A DNA stretch of 40,100 nucleotides, from contig JANQNZ010000288.1 of the NCBI GenBank assembly GCA_028279315.1, forward strand, positions 1 through 40,100. Reading direction: 5' to 3'. The position numbers were made by a program, and so were the translations under genes. Position 1 is the stretch's first letter. Every line of letters starts with the position of its first letter. Positions 6,863-15,763 of this stretch are shown here, piece after piece. This DNA comes from Rhodophyticola sp. (GTDB lineage: Bacteria > Pseudomonadota > Alphaproteobacteria > Rhodobacterales > Rhodobacteraceae). Under the pieces are notes generated by a model. The model worked only from the letters and a program-made list of their open reading frames with translations. It made no database searches and was not told the DNA's origin.

Positions 6863-8077
6863 TTAGGAAAACGCCTGAAGCCCGGTTTGGGCGCGGCCCA
6901 GGATCAGCGCGTGGACATCGTGCGTACCTTCATAGGTGTTCACGGTTTCCAGGTTCTGGGCGTGGCGGATGACATGGTATTCGGCCATAATCCCGTTGCC
7001 GCCATGCATGTCGCGGGCTTGGCGCGCGATGTCGAGCGCCTTGCCGCAATTGTTGCGCTTCATCAGGCTGATGATCTCGGGCGCGCAGCTGCCGTCGTCC
7101 AGCATCCGGCCCGCGCGGAGGGCGCCTTGCAGGCCAAGCGCGATCTCGGTCTGCATATCGGCGAGCTTTTTCTGGAACAGTTGCGTCTGCGCCAAAGGCC
7201 GCCCGAACTGCACCCGGTCCAGCCCGTATTGCCGCGACCGGTGCCAGCAGTCTTCGGCGGCCCCCATGGCGCCCCAGGCAATCCCGAACCGCGCACGGTT
7301 GAGGCAGCCGAAGGGGCCCTTCAAGCCTTCCACACCGGGCAGAAGCGCGTCTTCGCCGACTTCGACATCCTTCATCACGATCTCGCCCGTGACCGAGGCG
7401 CGCAAGGACAGCTTGCCGCCGATCTTAGGCGCGCTCAGGCCCGCCATGCCCTTTTCCAAGATGAAGCCGCGGATCTTGCCGCCATGGGCCTCGGATTTCG
7501 CCCAGACCACGAAGACATCGGCGATGGGGCTGTTCGAGATCCACATCTTGGCGCCGTTCAGGACATAGCCGCCATCCGTCTTCTTGGCGGTGGTCTTCAT
7601 GCCGCCCGGGTCGCTGCCCGCATCGGGCTCGGTCAGGCCGAAGCAGCCGATCAGCGTGCCGGCGGCCAGACCGGGGAGGTATTTCTGCTTCTGCTCTTCG
7701 GTGCCGTAAGCGTGGATCGGGTACATCACGAGGGAGGATTGGACCGACATCATCGAGCGATACCCGCTGTCGACGCGCTCAACCTCCCGCGCGACGAGGC
7801 CATAGCTGACATAGCCCGCGCCAAGCCCGCCATAGGCCTCGGGGATGGTGACGCCCAGAAGCCCCATTTCCCCCATTTCGGCAAAGACTTCGGGTTCGAT
7901 GACCTCATCGAGATAAGCCTCGGACACGCGCGGGAAGAGCTTGTCTTGCGCATAAGCCCGCGCGCTCTCGGCGATCATCCGCTCCTCTTCGCTCAACTGA
8001 TCGGTCAGGTGGAACGGATCGGCCCAATCGAACGGGGCAAGCGAAGGCCCGGTATGGCGTGTTTGTCCGTCTGGCAT
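6863..8077 (-). CDS. gcdH: Glutaryl-CoA dehydrogenase
   Basis: A 404-residue acyl-CoA dehydrogenase family flavoprotein. It oxidises and decarboxylates glutaryl-CoA to crotonyl-CoA in lysine, tryptophan and aromatic catabolism, passing electrons to ETF. The C-terminal signature [16 protein letters not shown] contains the catalytic base E383 at the position used by glutaryl-CoA dehydrogenases. [17 protein letters not shown], a flavin/substrate loop segment, and the FDWADPF N-terminus are also typical. I chose ATG 8077 because GGGGAGGAGAG lies 4-5 nt upstream; an in-frame start at 8113 would add 12 residues and lacks this site. No other lysine-pathway gene lies next to it, and 320 bp separate it from the Rieske operon downstream, so it is probably a single-gene unit. 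Confidence 0.95.
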   Translation of the reverse strand: MPDGQTRHTGPSLAPFDWADPFHLTDQLSEEERMIAESARAYAQDKLFPRVSEAYLDEVIEPEVFAEMGEMGLLGVTIPEAYGGLGAGYVSYGLVAREVERVDSGYRSMMSVQSSLVMYPIHAYGTEEQKQKYLPGLAAGTLIGCFGLTEPDAGSDPGGMKTTAKKTDGGYVLNGAKMWISNSPIADVFVVWAKSEAHGGKIRGFILEKGMAGLSAPKIGGKLSLRASVTGEIVMKDVEVGEDALLPGVEGLKGPFGCLNRARFGIAWGAMGAAEDCWHRSRQYGLDRVQFGRPLAQTQLFQKKLADMQTEIALGLQGALRAGRMLDDGSCAPEIISLMKRNNCGKALDIARQARDMHGGNGIMAEYHVIRHAQNLETVNTYEGTHDVHALILGRAQTGLQAFS

Positions 8078-8205
8078 GGTCTCTCCTCCCCCGCGCGGCT
8101 TGGTCGTGGCCATTACTCACCATTCATCCCGGCGGAGGTCAATGGTGGGGCCGAGCGCACGAGCAACCGTGATTCTATTTCGCCCCCCGGGAATGAAGCT
8201 GAAGG

Positions 8206-8280
8206 CGTAGGGCGGGACTTGTCCCGCCACCCGTCCCAGACCGGAACTCGTAGGCGTGGCGGGACAAGTCCCGCCCTACG
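8206..8280. repeat. Long inverted repeat with self-complementary arms
   Basis: Two perfect 25-bp arms (8206-8230 and 8256-8280) face each other across a 25-bp spacer. Each arm is itself nearly palindromic (GGCGGGAC-TT-GTCCCGCC), so RNA or single-stranded DNA from it could fold either as two small hairpins or as one long stem. It lies between tctA and gcdH, about 19 bp after the tctA stop, and may terminate tctA transcription. The preceding bases (GGAATGAAGCTGAAGGCG, 8190-8207) closely match those entering the 151-bp repeat at 19885-19902. The form resembles REP/BIME-type elements; no associated transposase gene is in the window. Confidence 0.85.
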
Positions 8281-8298
8281 GATGACCCAAACGCCTGC

Positions 8299-9822
8299 TC
8301 AATCCCCGTCGGCAACCCCTTCGGCCCGGTCTCGGGCACGGCGCGCGCGATAGCTTGGCAACAGCACCAGAAGCAGCGCGATCACCAGAAGCGCCAAGGT
8401 CATCGGGCGCTCCCAGATGAAGCTGACGCCTTCATAAAGCTGCATCGCGCGGGAGAAGTTGTTCTCCAGAAGCGGCCCCAGAATGAAACCGATCAGAAGC
8501 GGCGCCAGGGGATAATCGGCAAAGCGGAAGATGGTCGCCGTGACCCCAAGGCCGACCAGAAGCAGAAGCTCGGTCGCGTTGTTCTGCCCGATATAGGCCC
8601 CCATCAGCGTGAAGAAGAGGATGAAGGGGATCAGGTAGTTCCGCGGCACCGCCAGCACTTTGGCGATATAGGGGATGAGCGGCAGGTTCAGGATCAGAAG
8701 CACCAGATTGCCCAGATACATCGAGATGATGACGGCCCAGAAGATCTGCGGCTCATCCACCATCAGGCGGGGGCCGGGGCTGACATTGAGCGCAATCAAC
8801 GCGCCCAACAGGATCGCCGTGGTGCCGGAGCCTGGGATGCCAAGCGTCAGAAGCGGCACGAAGGACCCGGTTGAGGCGGCGTTATTGGCGCTTTCGGGTG
8901 CGGCCACGCCTTTGATGGCGCCTTTGCCGAATTGCTCCTGCTCTTCCTTGGGCGCGATATTGCGTTCGACCGCATAGCCCAGGAAGGACGCGATGGTCGC
9001 CCCCGCACCGGGCAGAACGCCGATCAGGAAGCCTTGGATCGATTGCCGACCGATCACGGGGGCGATGGATTTCGCCTCTTCCCTTGTGATCCGAAGTTCT
9101 TTGATCTCGCCCTGCTCGCCACCCTCAGCGGTTTTGGAGCGGTTCGGGTCGAGCACCAGATAGATCGCCTCAGGCAACGCAAACATGGCCATGGCAAGCG
9201 TGATGAAGCCGATGCCCGATTGCAGGTCCATGATCCCCATGGTGAAGCGCGGCGCGTTGAACAGCACACCTTCGCCAACCGTGGCCAGCATCAGGCCCAG
9301 AAGCGTCATCAGAAGCGCCTTGCTGACCTGGCCCGTGCCCGCGAAGGCCGCGATGGCCGAGAGGCCCACAACCATCAGCGCAAAATACTCTGCCGAGTGG
9401 AAGAGGAGCGCGACCGAGGCGAGCGCCGGCGCGAAGATCATCAACAAGACCGCGCCGATGGTGCCGCCCGCAAAAGAGGAGATCGCGGCCACCGTCAGCG
9501 CCTTGCCCGCCTTGCCCTGTCGGGTCAGCGGGTAGCCGTCGAAACTGGTCGCCACGGTGGACGCGACCCCCGGCGCGTTGATCAGGATCGAGGAGGTGGA
9601 GCCGCCAAAGACCGCCCCGTAATAGACGCCTGCCAGCAGGATCAGGGCCGCCGATGGATCGCCGATGGTGATCGCCACCGGGATCATGATGGCGATGATC
9701 GACATCGGCCCGAGGCCCGGCAGCATTCCGATAAAGGTGCCGATTAGACAGCCGCCGATGACCATCAGGATGTTGGTGAGTGAGAAGGCCGTCGTCAGGC
9801 CGATCATGAATCCTTCGAGCAT
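8299..9822 (-). CDS. tctA: Tripartite tricarboxylate transporter large membrane subunit TctA
   Basis: A 507-residue integral membrane protein with about twelve spans, matching the TctA family (large permease subunit of secondary, solute-receptor-dependent tripartite tricarboxylate transporters). Characteristic segments are GCLIGTFIGMLPGLGPMSII near residue 29, YGAVFGGSTSSILINAPG near 80, and FLIGVLPGAGATIASFLGYA near 270; the two glycine/proline-rich repeats are the family hallmark. I chose ATG 9822 because GGGAGGA lies 8 nt upstream and it starts 4 nt after the tctB stop; a longer reading frame upstream overlaps tctB. It is the last gene of the acnD-like/prpF/rraA/tctCBA operon. Substrate is inferred to be a tricarboxylate such as an aconitate. 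Confidence 0.95.
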   Translation of the reverse strand: MLEGFMIGLTTAFSLTNILMVIGGCLIGTFIGMLPGLGPMSIIAIMIPVAITIGDPSAALILLAGVYYGAVFGGSTSSILINAPGVASTVATSFDGYPLTRQGKAGKALTVAAISSFAGGTIGAVLLMIFAPALASVALLFHSAEYFALMVVGLSAIAAFAGTGQVSKALLMTLLGLMLATVGEGVLFNAPRFTMGIMDLQSGIGFITLAMAMFALPEAIYLVLDPNRSKTAEGGEQGEIKELRITREEAKSIAPVIGRQSIQGFLIGVLPGAGATIASFLGYAVERNIAPKEEQEQFGKGAIKGVAAPESANNAASTGSFVPLLTLGIPGSGTTAILLGALIALNVSPGPRLMVDEPQIFWAVIISMYLGNLVLLILNLPLIPYIAKVLAVPRNYLIPFILFFTLMGAYIGQNNATELLLLVGLGVTATIFRFADYPLAPLLIGFILGPLLENNFSRAMQLYEGVSFIWERPMTLALLVIALLLVLLPSYRARRARDRAEGVADGD

Positions 9823-9826
9823 CGGC

Positions 9827-10324
9827 TTATCCTCCCACCAAGAAGCCTGGCAGCGGGCGCAGGAAGATCCCCAACACCCCATCGACCAGATACCAGATGA
9901 AGCCCGCCGCCAGGATCGACACGATGGCCATCATCAGAAACCGCCGCTCCCCCAGGATGAAACTGCCGACGGTCAGAAACAGAAAGGTCGAGGCGAGAAA
10001 CCCCAAAGGCCTAAGCAGGAGGGCATAGGCGATCATCAACCCGATCAGCATCAGCGCCTGGCCGACCTTGTATTCATGCAGCCGCGCCAGATTGATATCG
10101 GCGGCTTCGGTTTTCTGCGGGCCTTTCTCCAACCCCAGAATGATGATCAGCGTCATCAGAATGGCGCCCACAACCAGAACCTTGGGGAAGCTCGACGGCC
10201 AGATCGGCGCGCGCCGCATGATTGGGGGTAAGGCATCGTCCATGGTGAAGAAAGCTGCGTAGCCATAGGCCAGGCATATGAGCAGGACCACAATTGCAAT
10301 CCAACGATCTAGGGCCACCGTCAC
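9827..10324 (-). CDS. tctB: Tripartite tricarboxylate transporter small membrane subunit TctB
   Basis: A 165-residue protein with four membrane spans (about 8-27, 47-65, 89-112 and 118-148) separated by a charged cytoplasmic loop, as in the TctB family. TctB pairs with TctA to form the membrane part of a tripartite tricarboxylate transporter. The start is a GTG at 10324. A second in-frame GTG at 10318 has better spacing to the upstream GAGGGGAGG, so the true N-terminus may be two residues shorter. The gene follows tctC after a 78-bp gap containing a strong hairpin and precedes tctA by 4 bp. Confidence 0.93.
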   Translation of the reverse strand: MTVALDRWIAIVVLLICLAYGYAAFFTMDDALPPIMRRAPIWPSSFPKVLVVGAILMTLIIILGLEKGPQKTEAADINLARLHEYKVGQALMLIGLMIAYALLLRPLGFLASTFLFLTVGSFILGERRFLMMAIVSILAAGFIWYLVDGVLGIFLRPLPGFLVGG

Positions 10325-10353
10325 ACCCTCCCCTCGTGTCTTTATAATTGATC

Positions 10354-10379
10354 GGTCCGGGCCTCAGGCGGCCCGGACC
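10354..10379 (-). terminator. Hairpin between tctC and tctB (attenuator-like)
   Basis: A perfect 10-bp GC-rich stem (GGTCCGGGCC / GGCCCGGACC, 6-nt loop) lies between the tctC stop and the tctB start. No long U-tract follows in the direction of transcription. In binding-protein transporter operons such hairpins usually protect the receptor mRNA or partly stop transcription, raising receptor level above the permease. That is the likely role here. Confidence 0.75.
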
Positions 10380-10402
10380 TGTGTCATGTTACAGCAGGGC
10401 GC

Positions 10403-11389
10403 TTAGAGGAAGCCCAGCTCACGCATGAGATCGCCGATCACCTGTTCCTGCTCTTCCAGGAAGGCGCGGAACTCATCGCCGGAATTGTGGATGTTGACCC
10501 AGCCGTTCCGGGCGCGGACTGCTTCCCACTCGTCGGTCTCATACATCGCTTCCAGCGCGCCCTGATAGGCCTCAAGCCGATCCGCTGGCAGGCCCGGGGC
10601 GGCGAAGAAGCCGCGCCAGTTGACGAAAACGGTCTCGTTGCCCTGCTCCATCATGGTCGGCGCGTCGGGGAAGGTATCCACCCGCTCTTCGGCGGTCACG
10701 CCGATGATCCGCACCTCGCCTGCACGGGCCAGTTCGACGGCCTCTGAGAACCCAGTGGAAATCGCCTGCACCTCACCCGACAGAAGCCCGGCCATGGCCG
10801 CCGCGCCTGCGTCATAGGGCACATAGCTCAACTCAATCGGGTCGCCGCCGCCGGCCTGAATGATCATCGCAGCCACCAGGTGGTCCATGCCGCCCGGCAC
10901 CGAGCCGCCGCCGATGGCGACACTGCTGGCATCGGCGTTGAACGCGCCAACCAGGTCGTCGAGGCCTTCGATATCGCTGTCGGCTGCGACCACAAGCGAC
11001 GCGTAGTCACCGATCGTGCCCGCCACCAAGGTCAGATCGCGGAAGTTCTGCGGGAAGACGCCGGTCAGCGAGCGGATCACGATGGGGGTGGAGTTCACCA
11101 TCAGCGTGCCGTGGTTCGATTCGGCATTCTCGATAATATACCCAATCGCCCGGCCGCCACCGCCGCCGGACATATTCTCATAAGACGCGCTGCCGACAAT
11201 GCCCGAGCCGGTCAGGGCCTCGCCCGTGCCGCGCGCGGTGCCGTCCCAACCGCCGCCGGCGCCGCCGGGGATCAGGAAGTGGATGCTGTCGACCATCTGA
11301 TGGCCATCGGCAAAAGCCGGTGAGCCGAAGCTGAGTGCCGCAGCCGTCACGGCCACCGCCGCCCGGCGGGTCAGTTTGAAAAGCGTCAT
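10403..11389 (-). CDS. tctC: Tripartite tricarboxylate transporter substrate-binding protein TctC
   Basis: A 328-residue periplasmic receptor of the TctC/BUG family. A signal peptide is clear: two arginines at residues 8-9, a hydrophobic stretch, and a likely cleavage after AFA at about residue 27. The mature part has IHFLIPGGAGGGWDGTAR, the family's ligand-loop segment near the N-terminus, and a second lobe beginning near residue 140. The receptor binds the solute and hands it to TctA/TctB. GGAGGATCCAA precedes the ATG. It lies about 50 bp downstream of the RraA-type gene in the same operon, so its ligand probably is the substrate of PrpF and the aconitase-like enzyme. Family members bind citrate, other carboxylates and aromatic acids, so the ligand cannot be named with certainty. 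Confidence 0.95.
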   Translation of the reverse strand: MTLFKLTRRAAVAVTAAALSFGSPAFADGHQMVDSIHFLIPGGAGGGWDGTARGTGEALTGSGIVGSASYENMSGGGGGRAIGYIIENAESNHGTLMVNSTPIVIRSLTGVFPQNFRDLTLVAGTIGDYASLVVAADSDIEGLDDLVGAFNADASSVAIGGGSVPGGMDHLVAAMIIQAGGGDPIELSYVPYDAGAAAMAGLLSGEVQAISTGFSEAVELARAGEVRIIGVTAEERVDTFPDAPTMMEQGNETVFVNWRGFFAAPGLPADRLEAYQGALEAMYETDEWEAVRARNGWVNIHNSGDEFRAFLEEQEQVIGDLMRELGFL

Positions 11390-11440
11390 TTGGATCCTCC
11401 CTTATGTGACGTTTTCTTGTCTTTTTATGCGCTTACCCCC

Positions 11441-11941
11441 TCACGGACCAAGCGGTTCTTTTGCGACCAGTACACCGTCTTCGTCGCAATAAATGCAATG
11501 TCCCGGTTCAAAAAGGACATTACCAAAGGCCACTGGAACGTCCAGCGCGCCGATCCCGGTCTTTGAGCTGCGCACAGGCGTCGTGCCCAAGGCTTTGATT
11601 CCAATGTCAATTTCTGTAAGGCGCGCGGCATCGCGGATCGCCCCGTTGATGATGATCCCGGCCCAGCCATTGTCGCGCATCAGGCCCGCATTGATATCAC
11701 CAAGCAGCGCGCTTCGCATCGAGCCGCCGCCGTCAAGGACAATCACCGCTCCCTCGCCAGGGGTCGAATAGAGGGCTTCTTGTAGAAGTTTTGTGTCTTC
11801 CATCGTGACGCAAGTGCGGATCCGGCCCGCAAATTGGCGCCGCCCGCCGAAATCCTGAAAGGGCAGTATCACTTGGCGGACGGCGTCGGGGTGGGCGTCG
11901 TTCAGATCGGTCGTGGGGTGGGGGGTGAGGGCCTGGCTCAT
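11441..11941 (-). CDS. RraA-family protein, probable HMG/CHA-type aldolase or oxaloacetate decarboxylase
   Basis: A 166-residue protein of the RraA/4-hydroxy-4-methyl-2-oxoglutarate aldolase fold. GEGAVIVLDGGGSMRSALLG and GIIINGAIRDAARLTEIDIG are visible; the Arg-Asp pair in GAIRD is the metal and substrate-binding pair known in HMG/CHA aldolases (class II, divalent metal). Such enzymes cleave 4-hydroxy-4-methyl- or 4-carboxy-4-hydroxy-2-oxo acids to pyruvate, and many also decarboxylate oxaloacetate. Its start overlaps the prpF stop by ATGA, so it works in the same pathway. It could be the lyase step of this pathway, or it could remove a toxic oxo acid. A role in RNase E regulation, which gives the family its name, is unlikely in this setting. 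Confidence 0.85.
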   Translation of the reverse strand: MSQALTPHPTTDLNDAHPDAVRQVILPFQDFGGRRQFAGRIRTCVTMEDTKLLQEALYSTPGEGAVIVLDGGGSMRSALLGDINAGLMRDNGWAGIIINGAIRDAARLTEIDIGIKALGTTPVRSSKTGIGALDVPVAFGNVLFEPGHCIYCDEDGVLVAKEPLGP

Positions 11942-13086
11942 GCGGCGTCCTCCTCCAATCTCGCAGGATAGAGCACCGCGCCTTCCATGATCCGGCGTTG
12001 GGTACGGAAGGTGGTGGCTGAGATCGCGACGGGGCCTGAGGCGGTGGTCTCAACTTTGGCCTCAACCGGCAGGATGCCTGAGGGGTTGCCGATGCGAAGC
12101 GTCCCCGTCGCCCCGTCGCCCTCTGCCACCAGAGAGCCGGGGATATTTGCGGCCACGGCCACACACATGCCGCCGGTGAGCGTGATGGCCCGGTGGAAAT
12201 TGCCCATGGAGATCAGTCGGACGCTCACGTCATGAGTCTCCGGGCGATAGCTCCGCCCATCCAGCGCGGTGAACGGTGCAGGCGGGGCGATGATGGCGAC
12301 CTTTGGGTTGGAGAGCGGCACGGCCTCGGGCGTCTCGGCCAAACCCATCGCGACCCCACCCGCCCGGCGGATTGCGTCGAGTGTCGTCATCAGGTCCCTG
12401 TCGGCATCGAGGTCTTGCGGCGCCTCGTTTGCGGTTCGGTTCAGGTCCTTTGCCCGGACAAAAACCACCGGGTTCGCGGCGTCGATCAGGGACGCCTCGA
12501 TCTCGCCCACACCGTCGACCTGCAACCGATCGACAGCCTGCCCGGTCGGCAGCAGCTGGCCCGTCGCCGCACCGCCGGGCTCCAGAAAATCCAACGCCAC
12601 TTTCGCGCCGGTGCCGCCCACGCCTGGGATTTCGAAATCGCCCTCTTCCACGGCTTGGCCGCCTTCGACCGCAAACCGCGCGTGGTAGATTTGGCGTGTA
12701 TTGGTGTTGTGAATGCGGACCAGCGCCTCGGGGGCCTCCGCCGTCACCAGCCCTTCGGCCAAGGCAAAGGGCCCGACAGCCGAGGACATATTCCCGCAGG
12801 TGGAGCCGTAATCGGCCACCGGGTCGCCGACTGCGATCTGCACGAAGGTATAGTCCACATCCGCCTCTGGATGGGTCGACGGCTCCACAATCACGACCTT
12901 GGAAACCGATGACAACCCGCCCCCCATCCCGTCCAGCTGACGCCCGTAAGGGTCCGGGCTGCCTAAGACATGCAGGAAGATCCGATCTCGCGCAGCGCGA
13001 TCTTTGGGCAGATCGGCCCCGTTCAGCATCACCGCTTTCGAGGTCCCGCCGCGATAAAATGCCGCCCGGAGACGCCGGGGGTGCAT
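11938..13086 (-). CDS. prpF: PrpF-family (methyl)aconitate isomerase
   Basis: A 382-residue member of the PrpF family, which has a diaminopimelate epimerase-like fold with two similar halves. Family members include 2-methylaconitate cis-trans isomerase, aconitate delta-isomerases and 4-oxalomesaconate tautomerase. Visible signatures are AFYRGGTSKAVML near residue 10, the catalytic-cysteine segment YGSTCGNMSSAVGPFA near residue 98, and MGNFHRAITLTGGMCVAVAA near residue 298. The ATG overlaps the TGA of the aconitase-like gene (TGATG), so the two are coupled. The pairing of PrpF with an AcnD-like hydratase is classic in methylcitrate pathways, but no prpC citrate synthase is nearby. A tricarboxylate transporter in the same operon points to an imported (trans- or methyl-)aconitate as substrate. 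Confidence 0.9.
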   Translation of the reverse strand: MHPRRLRAAFYRGGTSKAVMLNGADLPKDRAARDRIFLHVLGSPDPYGRQLDGMGGGLSSVSKVVIVEPSTHPEADVDYTFVQIAVGDPVADYGSTCGNMSSAVGPFALAEGLVTAEAPEALVRIHNTNTRQIYHARFAVEGGQAVEEGDFEIPGVGGTGAKVALDFLEPGGAATGQLLPTGQAVDRLQVDGVGEIEASLIDAANPVVFVRAKDLNRTANEAPQDLDADRDLMTTLDAIRRAGGVAMGLAETPEAVPLSNPKVAIIAPPAPFTALDGRSYRPETHDVSVRLISMGNFHRAITLTGGMCVAVAANIPGSLVAEGDGATGTLRIGNPSGILPVEAKVETTASGPVAISATTFRTQRRIMEGAVLYPARLEEDAA

Positions 13087-15668
13087 CAGGCGGCCTCCTG
13101 CTTGAGGAACGCCCGGAACGCGCGGGGCAGAAGCCCGCCTTCGGCAAAGGTCTGGCGTTCGGCGTCGTTGTAGAGGCGGAGGTCAAGCGGCAGGGTCTCC
13201 GTGTCGCCATCCGTGCGGTGGATGGTCAGGGTCGCCCCCGTCAAATCCTCCGCAAGGGCGATATCGAAGGTTTCGGAGCCGTCCAGCCCTAGGGTTTTGC
13301 GCGTCACGCCTTCGGGGAAGCACAAAGGGGCAATGCCCATATTCACAAGGTTGGAGCGATGGATACGCTCGAAGCTCTCGGCGATCACGGCGCGGATGCC
13401 GGCCAGCCAAGGCGCCTTGGCTGCCGTGTCGCGGGACGACCCGCAGCCATATTCCTTACCGCCGATCACAACCAGACCCTGGCTGCGTGCGAGATAGGTT
13501 TCGATGGCTTTGAAGATCGAGGTCACGGTGTCCTCCGGCTGCACCTTGGTCCAAGACCCTTCTTTCTCCGGCACCATCTCATTCCGGAGCCGGTAATTCG
13601 CGAAGGTGGAGCGGATCACCACATCGGAGCACCCACGCCTTGTCCCGAAAGAGTTGAAGTCGTGCGGCTCCACCCCTTGGGCGATCAGGAACTGCCCGGC
13701 CTCGCTGTCACGCGTGATGGTGCCGGAGGGGGAGATGTGATCGGTCGTCACCGAATCCCCCAGGATGACAAGCGGGCGGAGGCCTTTAAGCGGTGCCCGC
13801 CCGGTGTTATCGGCGGTGATGGCCGCCACAAAAGGCGGGAAACTGACATAGGTGGACGGGACCCAATCATAAGCGCCGCTGTCGACCTGCATCTCATTCC
13901 AATGGGCGTTTACGTCCCCGATAGCCTTGTAATTGCTGAGGAAATCCTCAGGCGTGAGGTGGGCCTCGATGATCGCCTGCACCTCCTCTTCCTGGGGCCA
14001 GAGATCGGATAGGAAGACCGGATTGCCGTTGCTGCCCGCCCCCAAAGCCTCAGTCGTGATGTCTTTCAGGATCGTCCCCATCAACGCATAAGCCACGACC
14101 AACGGTGGCGAGGCCAGCATGTTGCGGGAGGCCAGCGGATGGATACGGCCCGCGAAATTGCGGTTGCCGGAGAGGACCGCGACGCCTTTGATGTCATGGG
14201 TCTTAATCGTGGCCTCATGTTCCGGGCGAAGCGGGCCCGACATCCCGTTGCAGGTGGAACAGGAAAACGCCGCCACCTCAAACCCAAGGGCATCAAGCGC
14301 GGTTTGCAGCCCGCTTTCGGCCAAATACCGCGCCACAACGCGAGAGCCGGGGGCGAGGGAGGTTTTCACATGGGGTTTCACGGTCAACCCCTTAGCGACC
14401 GCATTCTGCGCGATCAGCCCGGCCAGAACCATGTTGCGCGGGTTCGCTGTGTTGGTGCAGCTTGTGACCGCCGCGATGATCACATCGCCATCGCCGAGAT
14501 CGTGATCGGTGCCTTCGACCGGCACCCGGCGCGCGGCCTCCCCCTCTGTAGCCAGCGTATCGGTCGCCTTGGCCAGATCAATCCGCTGTTCGGGCCGTGC
14601 AGGCCCCGCGACGGAGCGGCCAATGGCGCTGAGGTCAAGCGGGATCACCGCGTCATATTCGATGCGCGTATCGACATCCTCGGCCCACATCTGTTGCGCG
14701 CGGGCATAAGCCTCGGCCCGGGTCGTGTGATCCGCGTTGCGACCGGTTTCGCGCAAATACCGGATGGTGTTGGCATCGACAGGGCAGAAGACGCAGGTAG
14801 AGCCGTATTCGGGTGACATATTCGCGATGGTCGCGCGGTCGGCCACGGTGAGGTGGCGATAGCTTGGCCCGAACAGTTCGACGAACTTGTCGACCACGCC
14901 GAAAGCGCGCAGCTTTTCGGCCACGACCAGCGCGATATCTGTGGCGGTGATGTCGTGGGAAGGGGCGCCGGTGACCTCCAGCCCGATGACGTGCGGCACA
15001 TTCACCGGCGTCGCCTCGCCAAACATAATCGCTTCGCCTTCCAGCCCGCCAATGCCCCAGCCGAGAACACCAAGGGCGTTGATCATGGTGGTGTGGCTGT
15101 CGGTGCCCAGATTGGTGTCAGGGATCAGAAGAGTGGGGTCTTGGGCGTCGGGCAGGACGGTATGGCCCAGGTATTCCAGGTTCACCTGATGCATGATGCC
15201 GCCGCCCGGGGGGATCACACGCAGATTGTCAAACCGGGCTTCGCAGGCTTTGAGGAAGGCGAAACGCTCGCGGTTCACCTCAAACTCGCGGTCCATGTTC
15301 TTGGTGAGCGCGAATTTCTCGGCCCAATGGTTGATGGTCATGGAGTGGTCGATGACGAGGTCGACGGGCAGGCTCATATCCACCTGGGATGGGTCTCCGC
15401 CCTCGGCGGCGAGGGCCGAGCGCATGGCCATCATGTCGACCAGAAGCGGCAGGCCGAGCATATCTTGTAGAAGAAGCCGCGCAGGCCGGAACGGCACCGC
15501 GGCGCCACTCCGCGCGGCCACATCGGCGATGGCTGCCCCATCCGATTGTCGCGCGGCGTTTTCTGCGAGGACACGCAGGGAATAGGGGAGGGTGGAAAGC
15601 TGCCGACCAAGCGGCCCGGCATAATTCGTGGCGTCATAGGCAGTTCCGGCTATGCGATAGCTCTCCAT
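13086..15668 (-). CDS. Aconitase-family hydratase, AcnD-like
   Basis: An 860-residue aconitase with all parts of the AcnA/AcnD family. The [4Fe-4S] ligands are C404 (SCTNTANP), C470 and C473 (CSTCNGMSG). LGTDSHTTMINALGVLGWGIGGLE is near 187, and the swivelling C-terminal domain has YGCGSSRDTAAKAPWLAG and FERIHRSNLVNMGIAPL. CNGMSG and SGNRNFAGRIHP...LASPPLVVAYA look more like AcnD (2-methylcitrate/2-methylaconitate hydratase) than housekeeping AcnA. The tryptophan usual after SSRD is threonine. The length is nearer AcnD than the roughly 890-residue alphaproteobacterial AcnA. I chose ATG 15668 for its GAGGGG 8 nt upstream. It is first in the prpF-rraA-tctCBA operon and divergent from an IclR gene, so it is probably a catabolic paralogue, not the TCA-cycle enzyme. 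Confidence 0.88.
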   Translation of the reverse strand: MESYRIAGTAYDATNYAGPLGRQLSTLPYSLRVLAENAARQSDGAAIADVAARSGAAVPFRPARLLLQDMLGLPLLVDMMAMRSALAAEGGDPSQVDMSLPVDLVIDHSMTINHWAEKFALTKNMDREFEVNRERFAFLKACEARFDNLRVIPPGGGIMHQVNLEYLGHTVLPDAQDPTLLIPDTNLGTDSHTTMINALGVLGWGIGGLEGEAIMFGEATPVNVPHVIGLEVTGAPSHDITATDIALVVAEKLRAFGVVDKFVELFGPSYRHLTVADRATIANMSPEYGSTCVFCPVDANTIRYLRETGRNADHTTRAEAYARAQQMWAEDVDTRIEYDAVIPLDLSAIGRSVAGPARPEQRIDLAKATDTLATEGEAARRVPVEGTDHDLGDGDVIIAAVTSCTNTANPRNMVLAGLIAQNAVAKGLTVKPHVKTSLAPGSRVVARYLAESGLQTALDALGFEVAAFSCSTCNGMSGPLRPEHEATIKTHDIKGVAVLSGNRNFAGRIHPLASRNMLASPPLVVAYALMGTILKDITTEALGAGSNGNPVFLSDLWPQEEEVQAIIEAHLTPEDFLSNYKAIGDVNAHWNEMQVDSGAYDWVPSTYVSFPPFVAAITADNTGRAPLKGLRPLVILGDSVTTDHISPSGTITRDSEAGQFLIAQGVEPHDFNSFGTRRGCSDVVIRSTFANYRLRNEMVPEKEGSWTKVQPEDTVTSIFKAIETYLARSQGLVVIGGKEYGCGSSRDTAAKAPWLAGIRAVIAESFERIHRSNLVNMGIAPLCFPEGVTRKTLGLDGSETFDIALAEDLTGATLTIHRTDGDTETLPLDLRLYNDAERQTFAEGGLLPRAFRAFLKQEAA

Positions 15669-15763
15669 CGCGGCATCCCCTCTTTCGCAATGCCCTTCTG
15701 CTAGACAATGCCCGCCTCTCCACACAAGATGCGCGCGACGCCGTTTCACCAGAGGGAATGCGC
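15669..15763. promoter_or_regulatory. Divergent promoter region between the aconitase operon and the IclR gene
   Basis: Ninety-five bases separate the start codons of the aconitase-like gene (minus) and the IclR regulator (plus). Both promoters and the IclR operator must lie here or in the flanking coding ends. Likely ribosome sites are GAGGGG (minus) and AGAGGGA (plus). I could not recognise a clear IclR palindrome or -35/-10 boxes. Confidence 0.55.

Noticed and set aside
6797-8353. Plus-strand open frame of 518 codons opposite gcdH
   Set aside because: Composition is unlike a real protein, there is no ribosome site, and the opposite strand encodes an unmistakable glutaryl-CoA dehydrogenase.
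11441-13086. Gallate pathway (GalD-like tautomerase plus CHA aldolase)
   Set aside because: PrpF and RraA families do occur in gallate catabolism, but no gallate dioxygenase or GalB hydratase is here, and the adjacent aconitase and tricarboxylate transporter fit an aconitate-type substrate better.
12303-13292. Plus-strand arginine/proline-rich frame opposite prpF
   Set aside because: Low-complexity composition typical of antisense GC-rich frames; prpF on the minus strand has clear motifs.
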